A DNA stretch of 64,000 bases, from positions 124,001 through 188,000 of the forward strand of contig JAWKMU010000001.1 in assembly GCA_041392065.1 (NCBI GenBank), read 5' to 3'. This document shows positions 6,840 through 16,353 of the stretch, in pieces. Made by a program: the position numbers and the translations under genes. This DNA is from CAJQLB01 sp041392065 (GTDB lineage Bacteria; Bacteroidota; Bacteroidia; Flavobacteriales; Flavobacteriaceae). Numbering within the stretch: the first letter of the stretch is position 1; each line of letters opens with the position of its first letter. Under the pieces are notes generated by a model, which saw nothing but the letters and a program-made list of their open reading frames with translations, was not told the origin of the DNA and made no database searches.

Positions 6840-9441
6840 AGTTTTATTGATTGGTTGGGATGCTGCAGATTGGAAAATTATTGGACCATTAATTGCTAAA
6901 GGAGAAATGCCCTCATTAAAAAGTTTAATTGATAGAGGTGTTTATGGTAATATGAGTACTATGAATCCTCCTTATTCACCAATGTTATGGTCTACAGTAG
7001 CAACTGGCAAGACTCCTGATAAGCATGGCGTTCTTGGTTTTATAGAAATATTGCCCAACTTAAAAGGTATTCGGCCTGTATCGGCAAGTTCAAGAAAGTC
7101 AAGAGCTTTATGGAATATTTTTCATAACCAAGGGCTTAAGAGTAATTTGGTGGGCTGGTGGCCTAGTTTCCCAGCCGAACCAATAAAAGGTAACATTGTA
7201 AGTGACCGATTTCAAAAAGTTAAAAAAAATCCTAATGAAAAATCGCCTATTATAAGGGGTACTGTCCATCCTCCTGAACTTCTAAAAGAAATTAGCGATT
7301 TGAGATTTTTTCCTTGGGAAATTACAGAAGCTCATATTTTACCATTTATACCCAATGCTGCTGGAATTGACCAAGAAAAAGATCAAGGGCTACATTCGTT
7401 TGCTAAAATAATTTCTGAAAATGTAAGTGTTCATGCAGCTAGTACTTTTTTGCAGCGAGAAAAAGACTGGGATTTCATGGCAATTTACTATGATTTGATA
7501 GACCACTTTTGCCATGCGTTCATGAAGTTTCATCCACCAAAACAAAGTGCAATAGCAGATAATTTATATAATATTTATAAAGATGCAGTAGTTGGCGCGT
7601 ATAAATTTCAAGATATGATGCTTGGAAGGACTCTTGACCTTATTGATAAAGAAAATACAACTGTAATTGTAATGTCAGATCATGGTTATGAATCTGGAAA
7701 TAAGAGAATTCTAAAAATGCCAAAAGTAAATGCCGCACCAGCAATGGAACATAGGCAGTTTGGAATTTTTGTCGCAGCTGGACCAAATATTAAGAAAAAC
7801 GAGAAGGTTTTTGGTTTGGGGCTTATTGATGTGTGCCCAACAATATTGCACATGTATGGTTTACCTATTGGAAAAGATATGGATGGTAAAGTGGCGCTTG
7901 ACATTTTTAAGAAGCCCTTAAAACCACATTATATTGATAGTTGGGAAACTGTTAGTGGTGATTTTGGTGAACACAAGGACACTAAAGAACAAGATACTTT
8001 GTCCGACCAAGAAACAATGCAACAATTAATTGAACTTGGTTATATTGATAAACCAGATGATAAAATTGAGTATGCAATTATAAAAACTTCTTGCGATTTA
8101 AAGTTTAACTTAGCTAGAGTTTTTAAAGGCAAAAAGGACTTTGAACAAGCCAAAAAATTATTATTGGAATTGGTTGAATCTGATTATCCTAAAATAACTC
8201 AAAACGAAATTGATGAAGCACTACAAAAAGACCCAAATTCTAAACAATTTGAAGGGTTTGAAGCTGGAGATTCAATAGTAGATAAAACAGAATATTACGT
8301 TGAACTATTAAGCATAGCTATTTCTGAAAAAAAATTCGATGATGCAGAGGTATATTTAAATATTGTAAAAACCACTAATAAAAGGATTTCGATTAACCTA
8401 TCATTATTTGAAATAAAACTGTTAATAGGTAAAGGTAAACCAAAAAAAGCTTTAGAAATATTAAACAAAAGAATTGAGATTAGCCCAAAAGGACATTACT
8501 GGTTCGAGGCAGGAAAACTCTATATGAAATTTAACGATTTTGAAAATGCTAAAAAAGCTTTTGAACACGCACTCACTTTTGAAATCGATAAAGCTAAATA
8601 CCACCAAGCTTTGGCCAATTGCCTTGTTAGGCTCGAAGATTACGAGTCTGCTACAGATCATGCACTAACAGCTATTGAGCTCGTAAAATATTTCCCAGAA
8701 GCGCATTACACTTTAGGCGAAGCTTTGGAAAAGCTTGGAGATATTGAAAATGCTAAAAAAGCCTATGAGATGGCTTCAAAACTAAAGCCAAAAACCCATT
8801 TTAGAGCCGAAAAAGCTATTGAAAACATTAATGAACTTTCTAATAATCAATCTTCAACAAATAAAAACATAAAATATAAACACAGAAAAAATCAAATTAC
8901 TATTGTTTCTGGATTGCCTCGTTCTGGTACCTCATTGATGATGCAGATGTTACACCATGGAGGAGTTAGCGCTTTAACCGATGATAACAGAAAGCCTGAC
9001 ATATCAAACCCAAAAGGGTATTTTGAATATGACCCAGTTATGAGTATACACAAAGACAATTTGTGGTTAAAAAAAGCTCAAAACAAATCCCTCAAAGTTG
9101 TGGCACCATTATTAAAGTTCTTGGACCCGAAATATCGTTACAAAATTGTCTTTATGAATAGGGATTTGGGAGAATTAGTTAAATCGCAACAAAAAATGAT
9201 TGGTAAAGACACTCAAAATTTACCCACCAGACTTTTTGAAGCATATAAAAAACAACTAAGTCAGGTTGAAATTTGGGCAAATAAAGAACCAGGTGTAGAA
9301 ATTATTTATGTAGACTATAAAAATGTTATTAATAATCCTGATGAAGAGATAAAAAGGATTACAAATTTCTTGAGCATAGATCTAAATGCTGATTTGATGA
9401 AAGAATGTATTGATTCATCACTTTATAGAAATAAAAGTTAG
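6826..9441 (+). CDS. Fusion protein: type I phosphodiesterase/alkaline phosphatase superfamily, TPR repeats, sulfotransferase
   Basis: An 871-residue cytoplasmic protein without signal peptide. Residues 1-370 form a type I phosphodiesterase/nucleotide pyrophosphatase domain with a full set of apparent metal ligands: D12 (GWDAADW), a nucleophile in the S51-T57 region, D226 and H230, D285-H286 (MSDHGYE) and H309 (EHRQFG). Residues about 420-680 are helical tetratricopeptide repeats (for example AKKAFEHALTFEIDKAKYHQ and EAHYTLGEALEKLGDIE). Residues 690-871 are a sulfotransferase-like domain with the PAPS-binding loop GLPRSGTS (696-703) and a distal R779/S787 pair that fits the 3'-phosphate site. 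The substrate is unknown. A link between phospho- or sulfo-ester turnover and transfer is inference. The gene is coupled to the 47-residue ORF upstream. Confidence 0.8.
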   Translation: MTKSKVLLIGWDAADWKIIGPLIAKGEMPSLKSLIDRGVYGNMSTMNPPYSPMLWSTVATGKTPDKHGVLGFIEILPNLKGIRPVSASSRKSRALWNIFHNQGLKSNLVGWWPSFPAEPIKGNIVSDRFQKVKKNPNEKSPIIRGTVHPPELLKEISDLRFFPWEITEAHILPFIPNAAGIDQEKDQGLHSFAKIISENVSVHAASTFLQREKDWDFMAIYYDLIDHFCHAFMKFHPPKQSAIADNLYNIYKDAVVGAYKFQDMMLGRTLDLIDKENTTVIVMSDHGYESGNKRILKMPKVNAAPAMEHRQFGIFVAAGPNIKKNEKVFGLGLIDVCPTILHMYGLPIGKDMDGKVALDIFKKPLKPHYIDSWETVSGDFGEHKDTKEQDTLSDQETMQQLIELGYIDKPDDKIEYAIIKTSCDLKFNLARVFKGKKDFEQAKKLLLELVESDYPKITQNEIDEALQKDPNSKQFEGFEAGDSIVDKTEYYVELLSIAISEKKFDDAEVYLNIVKTTNKRISINLSLFEIKLLIGKGKPKKALEILNKRIEISPKGHYWFEAGKLYMKFNDFENAKKAFEHALTFEIDKAKYHQALANCLVRLEDYESATDHALTAIELVKYFPEAHYTLGEALEKLGDIENAKKAYEMASKLKPKTHFRAEKAIENINELSNNQSSTNKNIKYKHRKNQITIVSGLPRSGTSLMMQMLHHGGVSALTDDNRKPDISNPKGYFEYDPVMSIHKDNLWLKKAQNKSLKVVAPLLKFLDPKYRYKIVFMNRDLGELVKSQQKMIGKDTQNLPTRLFEAYKKQLSQVEIWANKEPGVEIIYVDYKNVINNPDEEIKRITNFLSIDLNADLMKECIDSSLYRNKS

Positions 9442-9505
9442 TCATTAATGCTTTGTTAACCTTTTTTAGTACGTTTGTTATTAATTGTTTTCAAACGAAT
9501 CTTTT

Positions 9506-10483
9506 TTGAAAATTGTAGAACAAATAAAGCAGCCTATAGCCTTTGAGATGGACCTTTTTGAACAAAAGTTTCAACTTGCCATGTCTAGTAAAGTGGCTTT
9601 GCTTAACAGGATTACCCATTACATCGTAAACCGAAAAGGAAAACAAATGCGTCCAATGTTTGTGTTTTTGGTTGCTAAAATGGTGAATCATGGAGAGGTT
9701 AGCGAACGTACTTACAGAGGAGCTTCTGTGATAGAATTGATTCATACAGCATCTTTAGTTCATGACGACGTAGTTGACGATAGTAACAGACGTAGAGGCT
9801 TTTTCTCAATCAATGCACTTTGGAAAAATAAAATCGCTGTTTTAATAGGCGATTATCTATTATCTAAAGGTATGTTGGTTTGTATAGATAATAATGATTT
9901 CGACTTACTTAAAATAATCTCAGTTGCAGTTAGAGAAATTGTTGAAGGCGAATTGTTACAAATAGATAAGGCCAGAAAATTAGACATTACAGAAGATGTT
10001 TATTATGAAATTATTCGACAAAAAACAGCAACGCTAATTGCTGCTTGCTGTAGTCTCGGTGCTGCTTCTGTAAAACCAAATACTGATGAGGTTGAGCGTA
10101 TGCGAAAATTTGGAGAGCTTATAGGAATGGCTTTTCAAATTAAAGATGACTTATTTGATTATGGAGAAGAAGCCATAGGTAAACCAACAGGTATTGACAT
10201 AAAAGAGCAAAAAATGACCTTGCCATTAATTCATGTGTTAAACAATTGCTCCAAAAAAGATCAAGATTGGCTTATCAATTCAATTAAAAAACACAACAAA
10301 GACAAAAAACGAGTTAAGGAAGTTATTGCATTTGTTAAAGAACAAGGTGGCTTAGAATATGCTGTTATAAAAATGAAACAATTTCAAGAAGAAGCACTCT
10401 TACTTTTAAAAGATTATCCAGAATCTGAATTTAAAAAATCACTCATTTTAATGGTTAACTACGTCATAGAGAGAAAAAAGTAA
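9506..10483 (+). CDS. Polyprenyl diphosphate synthase (octaprenyl/heptaprenyl type)
   Basis: A trans-isoprenyl diphosphate synthase that elongates farnesyl diphosphate with isopentenyl diphosphate, making the long side chain of the respiratory quinone (menaquinone in this group) at the cytoplasmic membrane. The two Asp-rich motifs are visible: LVHDDVVDDSNRRRG (first) and QIKDDLFDY (second). Length, about 325 residues, is normal. There is no ATG at the N-terminus. TTG at 9506 gives MKIVEQIKQPI, which resembles the usual flavobacterial start; TTG at 9485 would add seven residues and lies almost at the predicted transcription start (TACGTTTG at 9470-9477). I prefer 9506. The symbol ispB is often used for this type, but the chain length cannot be read from sequence. 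Confidence 0.88.
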   Translation: MKIVEQIKQPIAFEMDLFEQKFQLAMSSKVALLNRITHYIVNRKGKQMRPMFVFLVAKMVNHGEVSERTYRGASVIELIHTASLVHDDVVDDSNRRRGFFSINALWKNKIAVLIGDYLLSKGMLVCIDNNDFDLLKIISVAVREIVEGELLQIDKARKLDITEDVYYEIIRQKTATLIAACCSLGAASVKPNTDEVERMRKFGELIGMAFQIKDDLFDYGEEAIGKPTGIDIKEQKMTLPLIHVLNNCSKKDQDWLINSIKKHNKDKKRVKEVIAFVKEQGGLEYAVIKMKQFQEEALLLLKDYPESEFKKSLILMVNYVIERKK

Positions 10484-10542
10484 AATCTTGAACGTTACTG
10501 GGATTTGTTTTTTTAGTATCTTTAAAACAAACACCAACCATT

Positions 10543-11805
10543 ATGCAAAAAAGAGACTTTATTAAAAAAATTTCCTTGGCAACATTGGCAACACCTCTGT
10601 ATGCAAGTATGCTTAATTCTTGTATAGAAGAAGTTTCAAAAACACCAGCAAAAGAACTATCAACCAACGAAGATTTTTGGTTAAAAGTACGAGGCGATTA
10701 TAAGCTAAAACCAGATTACATTAACTTAGAAAGTGGTTATTATAACATCATTCCAACACCAACTCTTAATGCACTTCATGAACATATAAATATGGTAAAT
10801 TATCAAGGTTCTTACTACATGAGAACGGTTCAATGGGATAATAAAAAACGAATGGCTGAAAAACTTGCCAATGTGTTAGGTAGCACTGCTAAAAATGTGA
10901 TTATTACCAGAAATACAACAGAATCTCTTGATATGGTTATAAAAGGCATGGATTGGGAAGAAGGTGATGAAGCAGTTTATGCAGAACAAGATTATGGTGC
11001 TATGAAAGTAATGTTTGAGCAAGTTTCAAAACGATATGGTACTGTAAACAAAGTTGTTTCTGTACCTAACCATCCAAAATCTGATGAAGAAATTGTGGAG
11101 CTTTACGCTAATGCCATTACGCCTAAGACCAAACTTTTAATGGTATGTCACATGATTAATATAACAGGTCATATTTTGCCTATAAAAAAGATTTGCCAAA
11201 TGGCTCACAGTAAAAATGTGCAGGTGATGGTAGATGGAGCTCATTGTGTTGGACATTTCAATTTTAATATTGAAGACTTAGAATGTGATTATTATGGTTC
11301 AAGCCTACATAAATGGATGGCTGTGCCTTTAGGAACTGGCTTATTGTACGTAAAAGATGAACATATCGATACGTTATGGCCAATTTTTGCAGACCATAAT
11401 ACTGAGCCTGGAAATATTGTTAAACTTAACCATACAGGAACTCATCCTGTTTATCACGATTTAAGTATTGAAAATGCTATTGATTATTACAACATGCTTG
11501 GCGCAGAACGCAAAGAGGAACGATTACGATATTTACAAGAATATTGGACTTCTAAAGTTCGTGGTTATAAAGATATAATTATTAATACTCCAGAAGAATC
11601 TTACAGAGCTTGTGGCATTGCCAACGTTGGTATTGCAAGTATAAAACCATCAGATTTAGCTAATAGACTTATGGATGAATATAAAATATTTACTGTTGCT
11701 ATTGATTATGCAAACGTAAAAGGATGCAGAATTACGCCAAATGTTTTTACGTCTAAAGATGAGTTAGATGTGTTTGTCAATGCACTAAAAGAAATGGCTT
11801 CATAG
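10543..11805 (+). CDS. Class V aminotransferase, exported or lipid-anchored
   Basis: A PLP-dependent fold-type I enzyme of the class V family (NifS/isopenicillin N epimerase-like). The PLP lysine sits in SSLHKWMAVPLGTG, preceded by the cofactor Asp in VMVDGAHCVGHF. The N-terminus MQKRDFIKKISLATLAT with a hydrophobic run and LNSC looks like a Tat-like signal with a lipobox, so the enzyme is probably anchored in the cell envelope. This is unusual for PLP enzymes but seen in related Bacteroidota proteins. The substrate cannot be inferred. A box TATCTTTA at 10517-10524 may be its promoter. The gene converges with rodA, 6 bp apart, with no obvious terminator. Confidence 0.8.
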   Translation: MQKRDFIKKISLATLATPLYASMLNSCIEEVSKTPAKELSTNEDFWLKVRGDYKLKPDYINLESGYYNIIPTPTLNALHEHINMVNYQGSYYMRTVQWDNKKRMAEKLANVLGSTAKNVIITRNTTESLDMVIKGMDWEEGDEAVYAEQDYGAMKVMFEQVSKRYGTVNKVVSVPNHPKSDEEIVELYANAITPKTKLLMVCHMINITGHILPIKKICQMAHSKNVQVMVDGAHCVGHFNFNIEDLECDYYGSSLHKWMAVPLGTGLLYVKDEHIDTLWPIFADHNTEPGNIVKLNHTGTHPVYHDLSIENAIDYYNMLGAERKEERLRYLQEYWTSKVRGYKDIIINTPEESYRACGIANVGIASIKPSDLANRLMDEYKIFTVAIDYANVKGCRITPNVFTSKDELDVFVNALKEMAS

Positions 11806-11811
11806 AACATC

Positions 11812-13092
11812 TTACCAATCGTTTATTCGGTTAGAGTCAAGCTTTATAAATATAAACAGTAGTATGGTAAAGCCCCAAAGCCCTGAACCACCAGCACTAA
11901 AAAAAGGTAATGGAATCCCAATGGTTGGTATCAATCCCATAACCATTCCGATGTTTATCATAAAATGAAGGAATAAGATAGCAGCAACACTATAGCCATA
12001 AACACGACTAAATTGTGATTTTTGCAACTCAGCAAGGTGCAAAATCCTTAAAAGCAAAAGGACAAACAAAACAACTACCAAACTGCTTCCTAAAAATCCC
12101 CATTCTTCGCCAACAGTACTAAAAATATAATCAGTGTCTTGTTCAGGAACAAATTTTCCAATGGTTCGAGTACCTTCCATAAACCCTTTTCCTTTAAAGC
12201 CTCCCGAACTTATCGCTTTTTCAGATTCATGCAAATTATATAGAATAGTTCGCTTCATTTGCTCCAATTTTTCAGGGTCTTTTTCTAAGCGTAACCAAAG
12301 ACTAATTCTGTCTTGTTGATGAGGTTGTAATATGCTGCTGTAAAAAAATTGAACACTAAAACTAAAGGCAATACAAATAAGTGAAACAAAAATCGGATTT
12401 AGAATAGTCCCTTTTTTCTTTTTTACAAAAAAGTGATGTACAAAAATTAGTACAGTAACAATAATTGCTGTAGGCAATGCCGAAAATTTGAGCGATAAAA
12501 CCGAAAGTATTACAATACTTAATACCAATAAAAGATAAATCTGTGGAATGCCTTCACGATAAAACACAAAAAAGAAAGCTGCATAAACAATAGTACTTCC
12601 AGCATCGTTTTGAAGTAAAATTAAAAATGCTGGGACAAAAATAATCAATGCTGTTTTTAACTGGTCTTTAATGGTTTTTATATTGGTCTGTAGGTCGCTT
12701 ATATACTTAGCTACTGCAAGTGCAGTAGCAAATTTGGCAAACTCACTTGGTTGTAAAGTAAAGCCACCAATGTTATACCATGAGGTTGCGCCATTAATAG
12801 TTCTTCCAAATATAAAAACGCCAATTAATGAGAGCATTGATACTAAGTAAATAATACTTGCAAAACGTTCGTAAAACTTGGCTTCAATGCTTAAAACAAG
12901 AATGATTAATACAAATGTGAATAGAATAAAAACCAATTGTTTTCCGTAACGTTGGTCAATATCAAAATAGGATGTAATTTCCCCTGAAGATGATGCCGAA
13001 ATTATGTTAATCCATCCAAAGCCAACCAATATCAGGAAAAGCACAATAGTAATCCAATCGAATTTTAAATTTCGATTTCTGCTTAAACTCAT
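11812..13092 (-). CDS. rodA: Rod-shape SEDS peptidoglycan glycosyltransferase RodA
   Basis: A polytopic SEDS-family polymerase that builds glycan strands from lipid II during side-wall growth with PBP2 (MrdA). The 426-residue sequence has about ten hydrophobic segments. It carries the SEDS signatures around GFTLQPSEFAKFA, near the periplasmic KGKGFMEGTRTIGKFVPEQDTDYIFSTVGEEW region (only in part quoted for length: FVPEQDTDYIFSTVGEEWGF), and the C-terminal GIPLPFFSAGGSGLW. It is the last gene of the purH-mre operon and its start overlaps the end of mrdA by 4 bp. Confidence 0.95.
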   Translation of the reverse strand: MSLSRNRNLKFDWITIVLFLILVGFGWINIISASSSGEITSYFDIDQRYGKQLVFILFTFVLIILVLSIEAKFYERFASIIYLVSMLSLIGVFIFGRTINGATSWYNIGGFTLQPSEFAKFATALAVAKYISDLQTNIKTIKDQLKTALIIFVPAFLILLQNDAGSTIVYAAFFFVFYREGIPQIYLLLVLSIVILSVLSLKFSALPTAIIVTVLIFVHHFFVKKKKGTILNPIFVSLICIAFSFSVQFFYSSILQPHQQDRISLWLRLEKDPEKLEQMKRTILYNLHESEKAISSGGFKGKGFMEGTRTIGKFVPEQDTDYIFSTVGEEWGFLGSSLVVVLFVLLLLRILHLAELQKSQFSRVYGYSVAAILFLHFMINIGMVMGLIPTIGIPLPFFSAGGSGLWGFTILLFIFIKLDSNRINDW

Positions 13093-15026
13093 TCTATATC
13101 ACTTTGATTTGTGTTGGCTTTCTTTTTTTGAATCTCATAATCTTTTACAAACATATACTGGGAATTTGCATTTATCCCAAAAGGTTTTCCAGAAAATGGC
13201 TTGTCGTATTCATGCTCTAAAGTACGTTCCATAACCCATTGCTCTAAGTCGGTTCTTGTAATTGTACCTTTTATGTATTTTTCTATCATTAAACTGGCAA
13301 TACGCCCTGCAAAGCGTGCTCCGAAATATCCATTTTCAACCAAAACAGCAATAGCAATTTTTGGGTCGTCTTTTGGTGCAAAAGCAATAAAAATAGAATG
13401 GTCTGTAAGCTGAGTTCTAACACCATCAATTTTAGTAAAATTTTCGGCTGTACCTGTTTTACCACAAATTTCTATACCTGGAACTTGTAAAAAATGAGCT
13501 GTCCCGTCGTTATAAACATCAAACAAACCTTCAATTACAGGTTCAAAATGACGTTTATCTATGGTCGTGTAATGTTTTGTAGTATAAGCAGTATCAATAG
13601 TTTTTCCTTCAATATGTTTAATGATGTGTGGTGTATAATAGTAACCTCTATTAGCAATAGCAGCTGTCATATTTGCTAACTGTATTGGTGTTACCAAAAC
13701 TTCTCCTTGTCCAATAGCATTTGAAAGAGTTGTAGTAGCTTGCCAATTAAAATCTGGATACCATTTATCATAATATGCACCATCAGGAATATTTCCTTTT
13801 TTACCAATGGTCAAGTCATAACCTAAATAATCACCAAGACCAAAACTTTTAATATGGCTGCTCCAAACATCCATGGCATGAGAAGCATCATCATATTTTT
13901 CAATAGTTTTTCTGTAGGCAGTAGCAAAGTAAGCATTGCAAGAATGCGAAATTCCAGAGTTTAAATTTCTAACACCACCACCACAGTGACAGGCCATTTT
14001 TCGTCCATTTCTGCCATAAACATATCCATGATGGCAAGTTACAGTTGTATTTTCATCTAAAACACCTTCTTGCAAAGCGGTTAAAGCAATTAGAGCTTTA
14101 AATGGCGAACCTGGTTCGTGCATACGCAACAAACCTTTGTCAATTAAAGGCAAATGAATAGAATCGTTATAAAGCTTTGTATAGTTTTTAGAGCGCTCTC
14201 TACCAACTAATAAATTTGGATTATAAGAAGGCGCCGAGACTAAGCTTAATATTTCACCACTACTTGGTTCTATGGCTACAATACCACCAACCTTATTTTG
14301 CATTAAAAGCTCGCCATAGGCTTGTAATTGTGCATCAATAGAAACTGTTATGTCGTGTCCAGCAATTGGGATAGTGTCGTAAATTCCATCTTTGTAAGGA
14401 CCAATATCTCTGTTGAATCTGTCTTTTTGAATAAACTTAACACCTTTAACACCACGAAGGTCTTTTTCGTAAGATGTTTCAATACCTTGCTTACCAATGA
14501 GGTCTCCCATTTGGTAATAAGAATCTGCATCAATCTCTCCTTGGTTAGCTTCGGCAATATAACCTAGTACATTAGCACCAATACTTGTTTGATAGTCTCT
14601 TAATGAACGCTTTTGAATATAAAAACCTTTGTACTTCCGCATTTTTTCTTGAAGTGCTGCATAATCCTTTTTGGAAAGTTGAGGTACAAAAGGAGAAGGT
14701 AATCTTGGTGAATATATATAAGCTCTTTGATATTTGGTTACGAAATCTTCTTTTGAAATTTTCAGTAATGAACAAAACTCTAAAGTGTCTAAAGGTTCAA
14801 CTTCTCTTGGAATAATCATAACATCATAACTTGGTTGATTGGCAACCAAAAGCTCACCATTTCTGTCATAAACATAACCACGTTTTGGGTAATCAAATAC
14901 TTTCCTGATGGCATTGTCTTCATAGGGACTATAAGTTTTACTTGAATAGACTTGTAAGTAAAACAATCGTCCTATAAATGTAAAGCCAACTATTATGATA
15001 ATTGAAAAAAGTAATAGTTTTCTCAT
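13089..15026 (-). CDS. mrdA: Penicillin-binding protein 2 (class B transpeptidase)
   Basis: A monofunctional D,D-transpeptidase for side-wall peptidoglycan, partner of RodA. It has an N-terminal membrane anchor (FSIIIIVGFTFIGRLFYLQV), a dimerisation/pedestal domain to about residue 220, and a penicillin-binding domain with all three motifs: SPFK (active Ser and Lys), SCN and KTGTAEN. At 645 residues it is typical. It overlaps mreD by 4 bp upstream and rodA by 4 bp downstream, so it is translationally linked within the rod operon. Confidence 0.95.
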   Translation of the reverse strand: MRKLLLFSIIIIVGFTFIGRLFYLQVYSSKTYSPYEDNAIRKVFDYPKRGYVYDRNGELLVANQPSYDVMIIPREVEPLDTLEFCSLLKISKEDFVTKYQRAYIYSPRLPSPFVPQLSKKDYAALQEKMRKYKGFYIQKRSLRDYQTSIGANVLGYIAEANQGEIDADSYYQMGDLIGKQGIETSYEKDLRGVKGVKFIQKDRFNRDIGPYKDGIYDTIPIAGHDITVSIDAQLQAYGELLMQNKVGGIVAIEPSSGEILSLVSAPSYNPNLLVGRERSKNYTKLYNDSIHLPLIDKGLLRMHEPGSPFKALIALTALQEGVLDENTTVTCHHGYVYGRNGRKMACHCGGGVRNLNSGISHSCNAYFATAYRKTIEKYDDASHAMDVWSSHIKSFGLGDYLGYDLTIGKKGNIPDGAYYDKWYPDFNWQATTTLSNAIGQGEVLVTPIQLANMTAAIANRGYYYTPHIIKHIEGKTIDTAYTTKHYTTIDKRHFEPVIEGLFDVYNDGTAHFLQVPGIEICGKTGTAENFTKIDGVRTQLTDHSIFIAFAPKDDPKIAIAVLVENGYFGARFAGRIASLMIEKYIKGTITRTDLEQWVMERTLEHEYDKPFSGKPFGINANSQYMFVKDYEIQKKKANTNQSDIE

Positions 15027-15529
15027 TTTCTTCTACTACTAAATAAAACGGTTATTAAAAGGCAAAGTAATACTGTAAAGATACCTGAGAATAACGTTTT
15101 TGACAAGGTTAAAAGTATTTTTGATGTGTTAAAAATTTCGAGGCTAAACAGTATTAAATGGTGAATGAGAGTTATGATAGAAAAATAGCTAAGCCGCTGA
15201 CCAAATTCCATATTACCAAATTTTATGGTTTGGTGTTCGTAAATCATTCCAAAAGAAAACTTCAAAATTAAAGGTCTTACATAAGCAATGGTAACACAAG
15301 CAGCTGCATGTACACCTCCAGAATCTAAAAACAAATCAACAATTAATCCCAATAAAAAACTTAGAAAAATAAATAGCATTCTATTGTTTTTTACAGGAAA
15401 CAGAATGATAAATAAAATATAGATATAAGGATTTATGTAGCCTAAAAAATTTATGTTGTTAAGTACAAGAGATTGTAACAGAACAAGCACTATAAATCGA
15501 ACGATATTTATGGTTACGACATTATTCAT
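15023..15529 (-). CDS. mreD: Rod-shape-determining protein MreD
   Basis: A small polytopic inner-membrane protein (168 residues, about five hydrophobic segments) of the rod complex, bridging MreC and the wall synthases. The sequence is poorly conserved, as usual. Assignment rests on the segment GLIVDLFLDSGGVHAAACV, typical of Bacteroidota MreD, and on its place between mreC and mrdA. Its start overlaps the end of mreC by 8 bp. Confidence 0.9.
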   Translation of the reverse strand: MNNVVTINIVRFIVLVLLQSLVLNNINFLGYINPYIYILFIILFPVKNNRMLFIFLSFLLGLIVDLFLDSGGVHAAACVTIAYVRPLILKFSFGMIYEHQTIKFGNMEFGQRLSYFSIITLIHHLILFSLEIFNTSKILLTLSKTLFSGIFTVLLCLLITVLFSSRRK

Positions 15530-16340
15530 TTAAATCGTTCAGTTTAGAAATTTCGGCAGCATCTCTGTTTTTTATTACATAAACATGTCCAACGCTCGTC
15601 ATGTCATTAAAGAGTGACACTTCAACATTGTAATAGTTTTTGGTTTGATCCAATTCAAAAGAAACTACAGAACCTATTGGAATCCCTTTAGGAAAAATAG
15701 TCGATAAACCTCCAGTAATTACTGAATCTCCAACTTTTATTTGCGCTTGCTTTGGGATATCTACCAATTGCACAATTTGAGGAGACTCACCATCCCATCT
15801 TAAAGAACCAAAATGATTTGAGCTTTTTAGTTGAGCGTTTACTCTTGAGTTTGAGTTTAAAATAGATAGCACTCGCGCATATTTTTTTGATGTATTATCT
15901 ATAATGCCAACAATACCTTTTGATGTAATAACACCAAAATCTTCTTCAATACTATCGCGTTTTCCTTTGTTAATGGTTAGATAATTATTGGTAGCAGAAA
16001 AACTGTTTTTGTAAACTTTGGCTGGAGTAAGTTTAAATTGATTTGCTAATGACGAATCTAAACTAAAGTTTTCCTTTAATTCATTTTTTTCATTGAAAAG
16101 AATGGACTTTAATCTGTTGTTTTCTTCGAGAAGCTTAGTGTTTTCTTCTTTTAAATTGAAGTACTGATTAATATTGTTTACAGACTCATAAATTCCTCCA
16201 GTTAAAAAATTTGCCGAATTGATAAACTTACTTTTATGATAAGAATGCGACTGAATTGTAAAAAATAGAGACAAACAAAAGAGCAACAAAAACAAAAGAA
16301 AATTTTTGTTTCTTATTAAAAAATTAATGATTTGTTGCAT
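15522..16340 (-). CDS. mreC: Rod-shape-determining protein MreC
   Basis: A bitopic inner-membrane protein of the elongation complex. One N-terminal membrane segment (LLFLLLFCLSLFFTI) is followed by a coiled coil (NLKEENTKLLEENNRLKSIL) and the periplasmic double beta-barrel with motifs such as VITSKGIVGIIDNTSKKYARV and GDSVITGGLSTIFPKGIPIG. Its 272 residues fit the family. It is 13 bp downstream of mreB. Confidence 0.95.
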   Translation of the reverse strand: MQQIINFLIRNKNFLLFLLLFCLSLFFTIQSHSYHKSKFINSANFLTGGIYESVNNINQYFNLKEENTKLLEENNRLKSILFNEKNELKENFSLDSSLANQFKLTPAKVYKNSFSATNNYLTINKGKRDSIEEDFGVITSKGIVGIIDNTSKKYARVLSILNSNSRVNAQLKSSNHFGSLRWDGESPQIVQLVDIPKQAQIKVGDSVITGGLSTIFPKGIPIGSVVSFELDQTKNYYNVEVSLFNDMTSVGHVYVIKNRDAAEISKLNDLNE

Positions 16341-16353
16341 TACTTAAGGCTTG

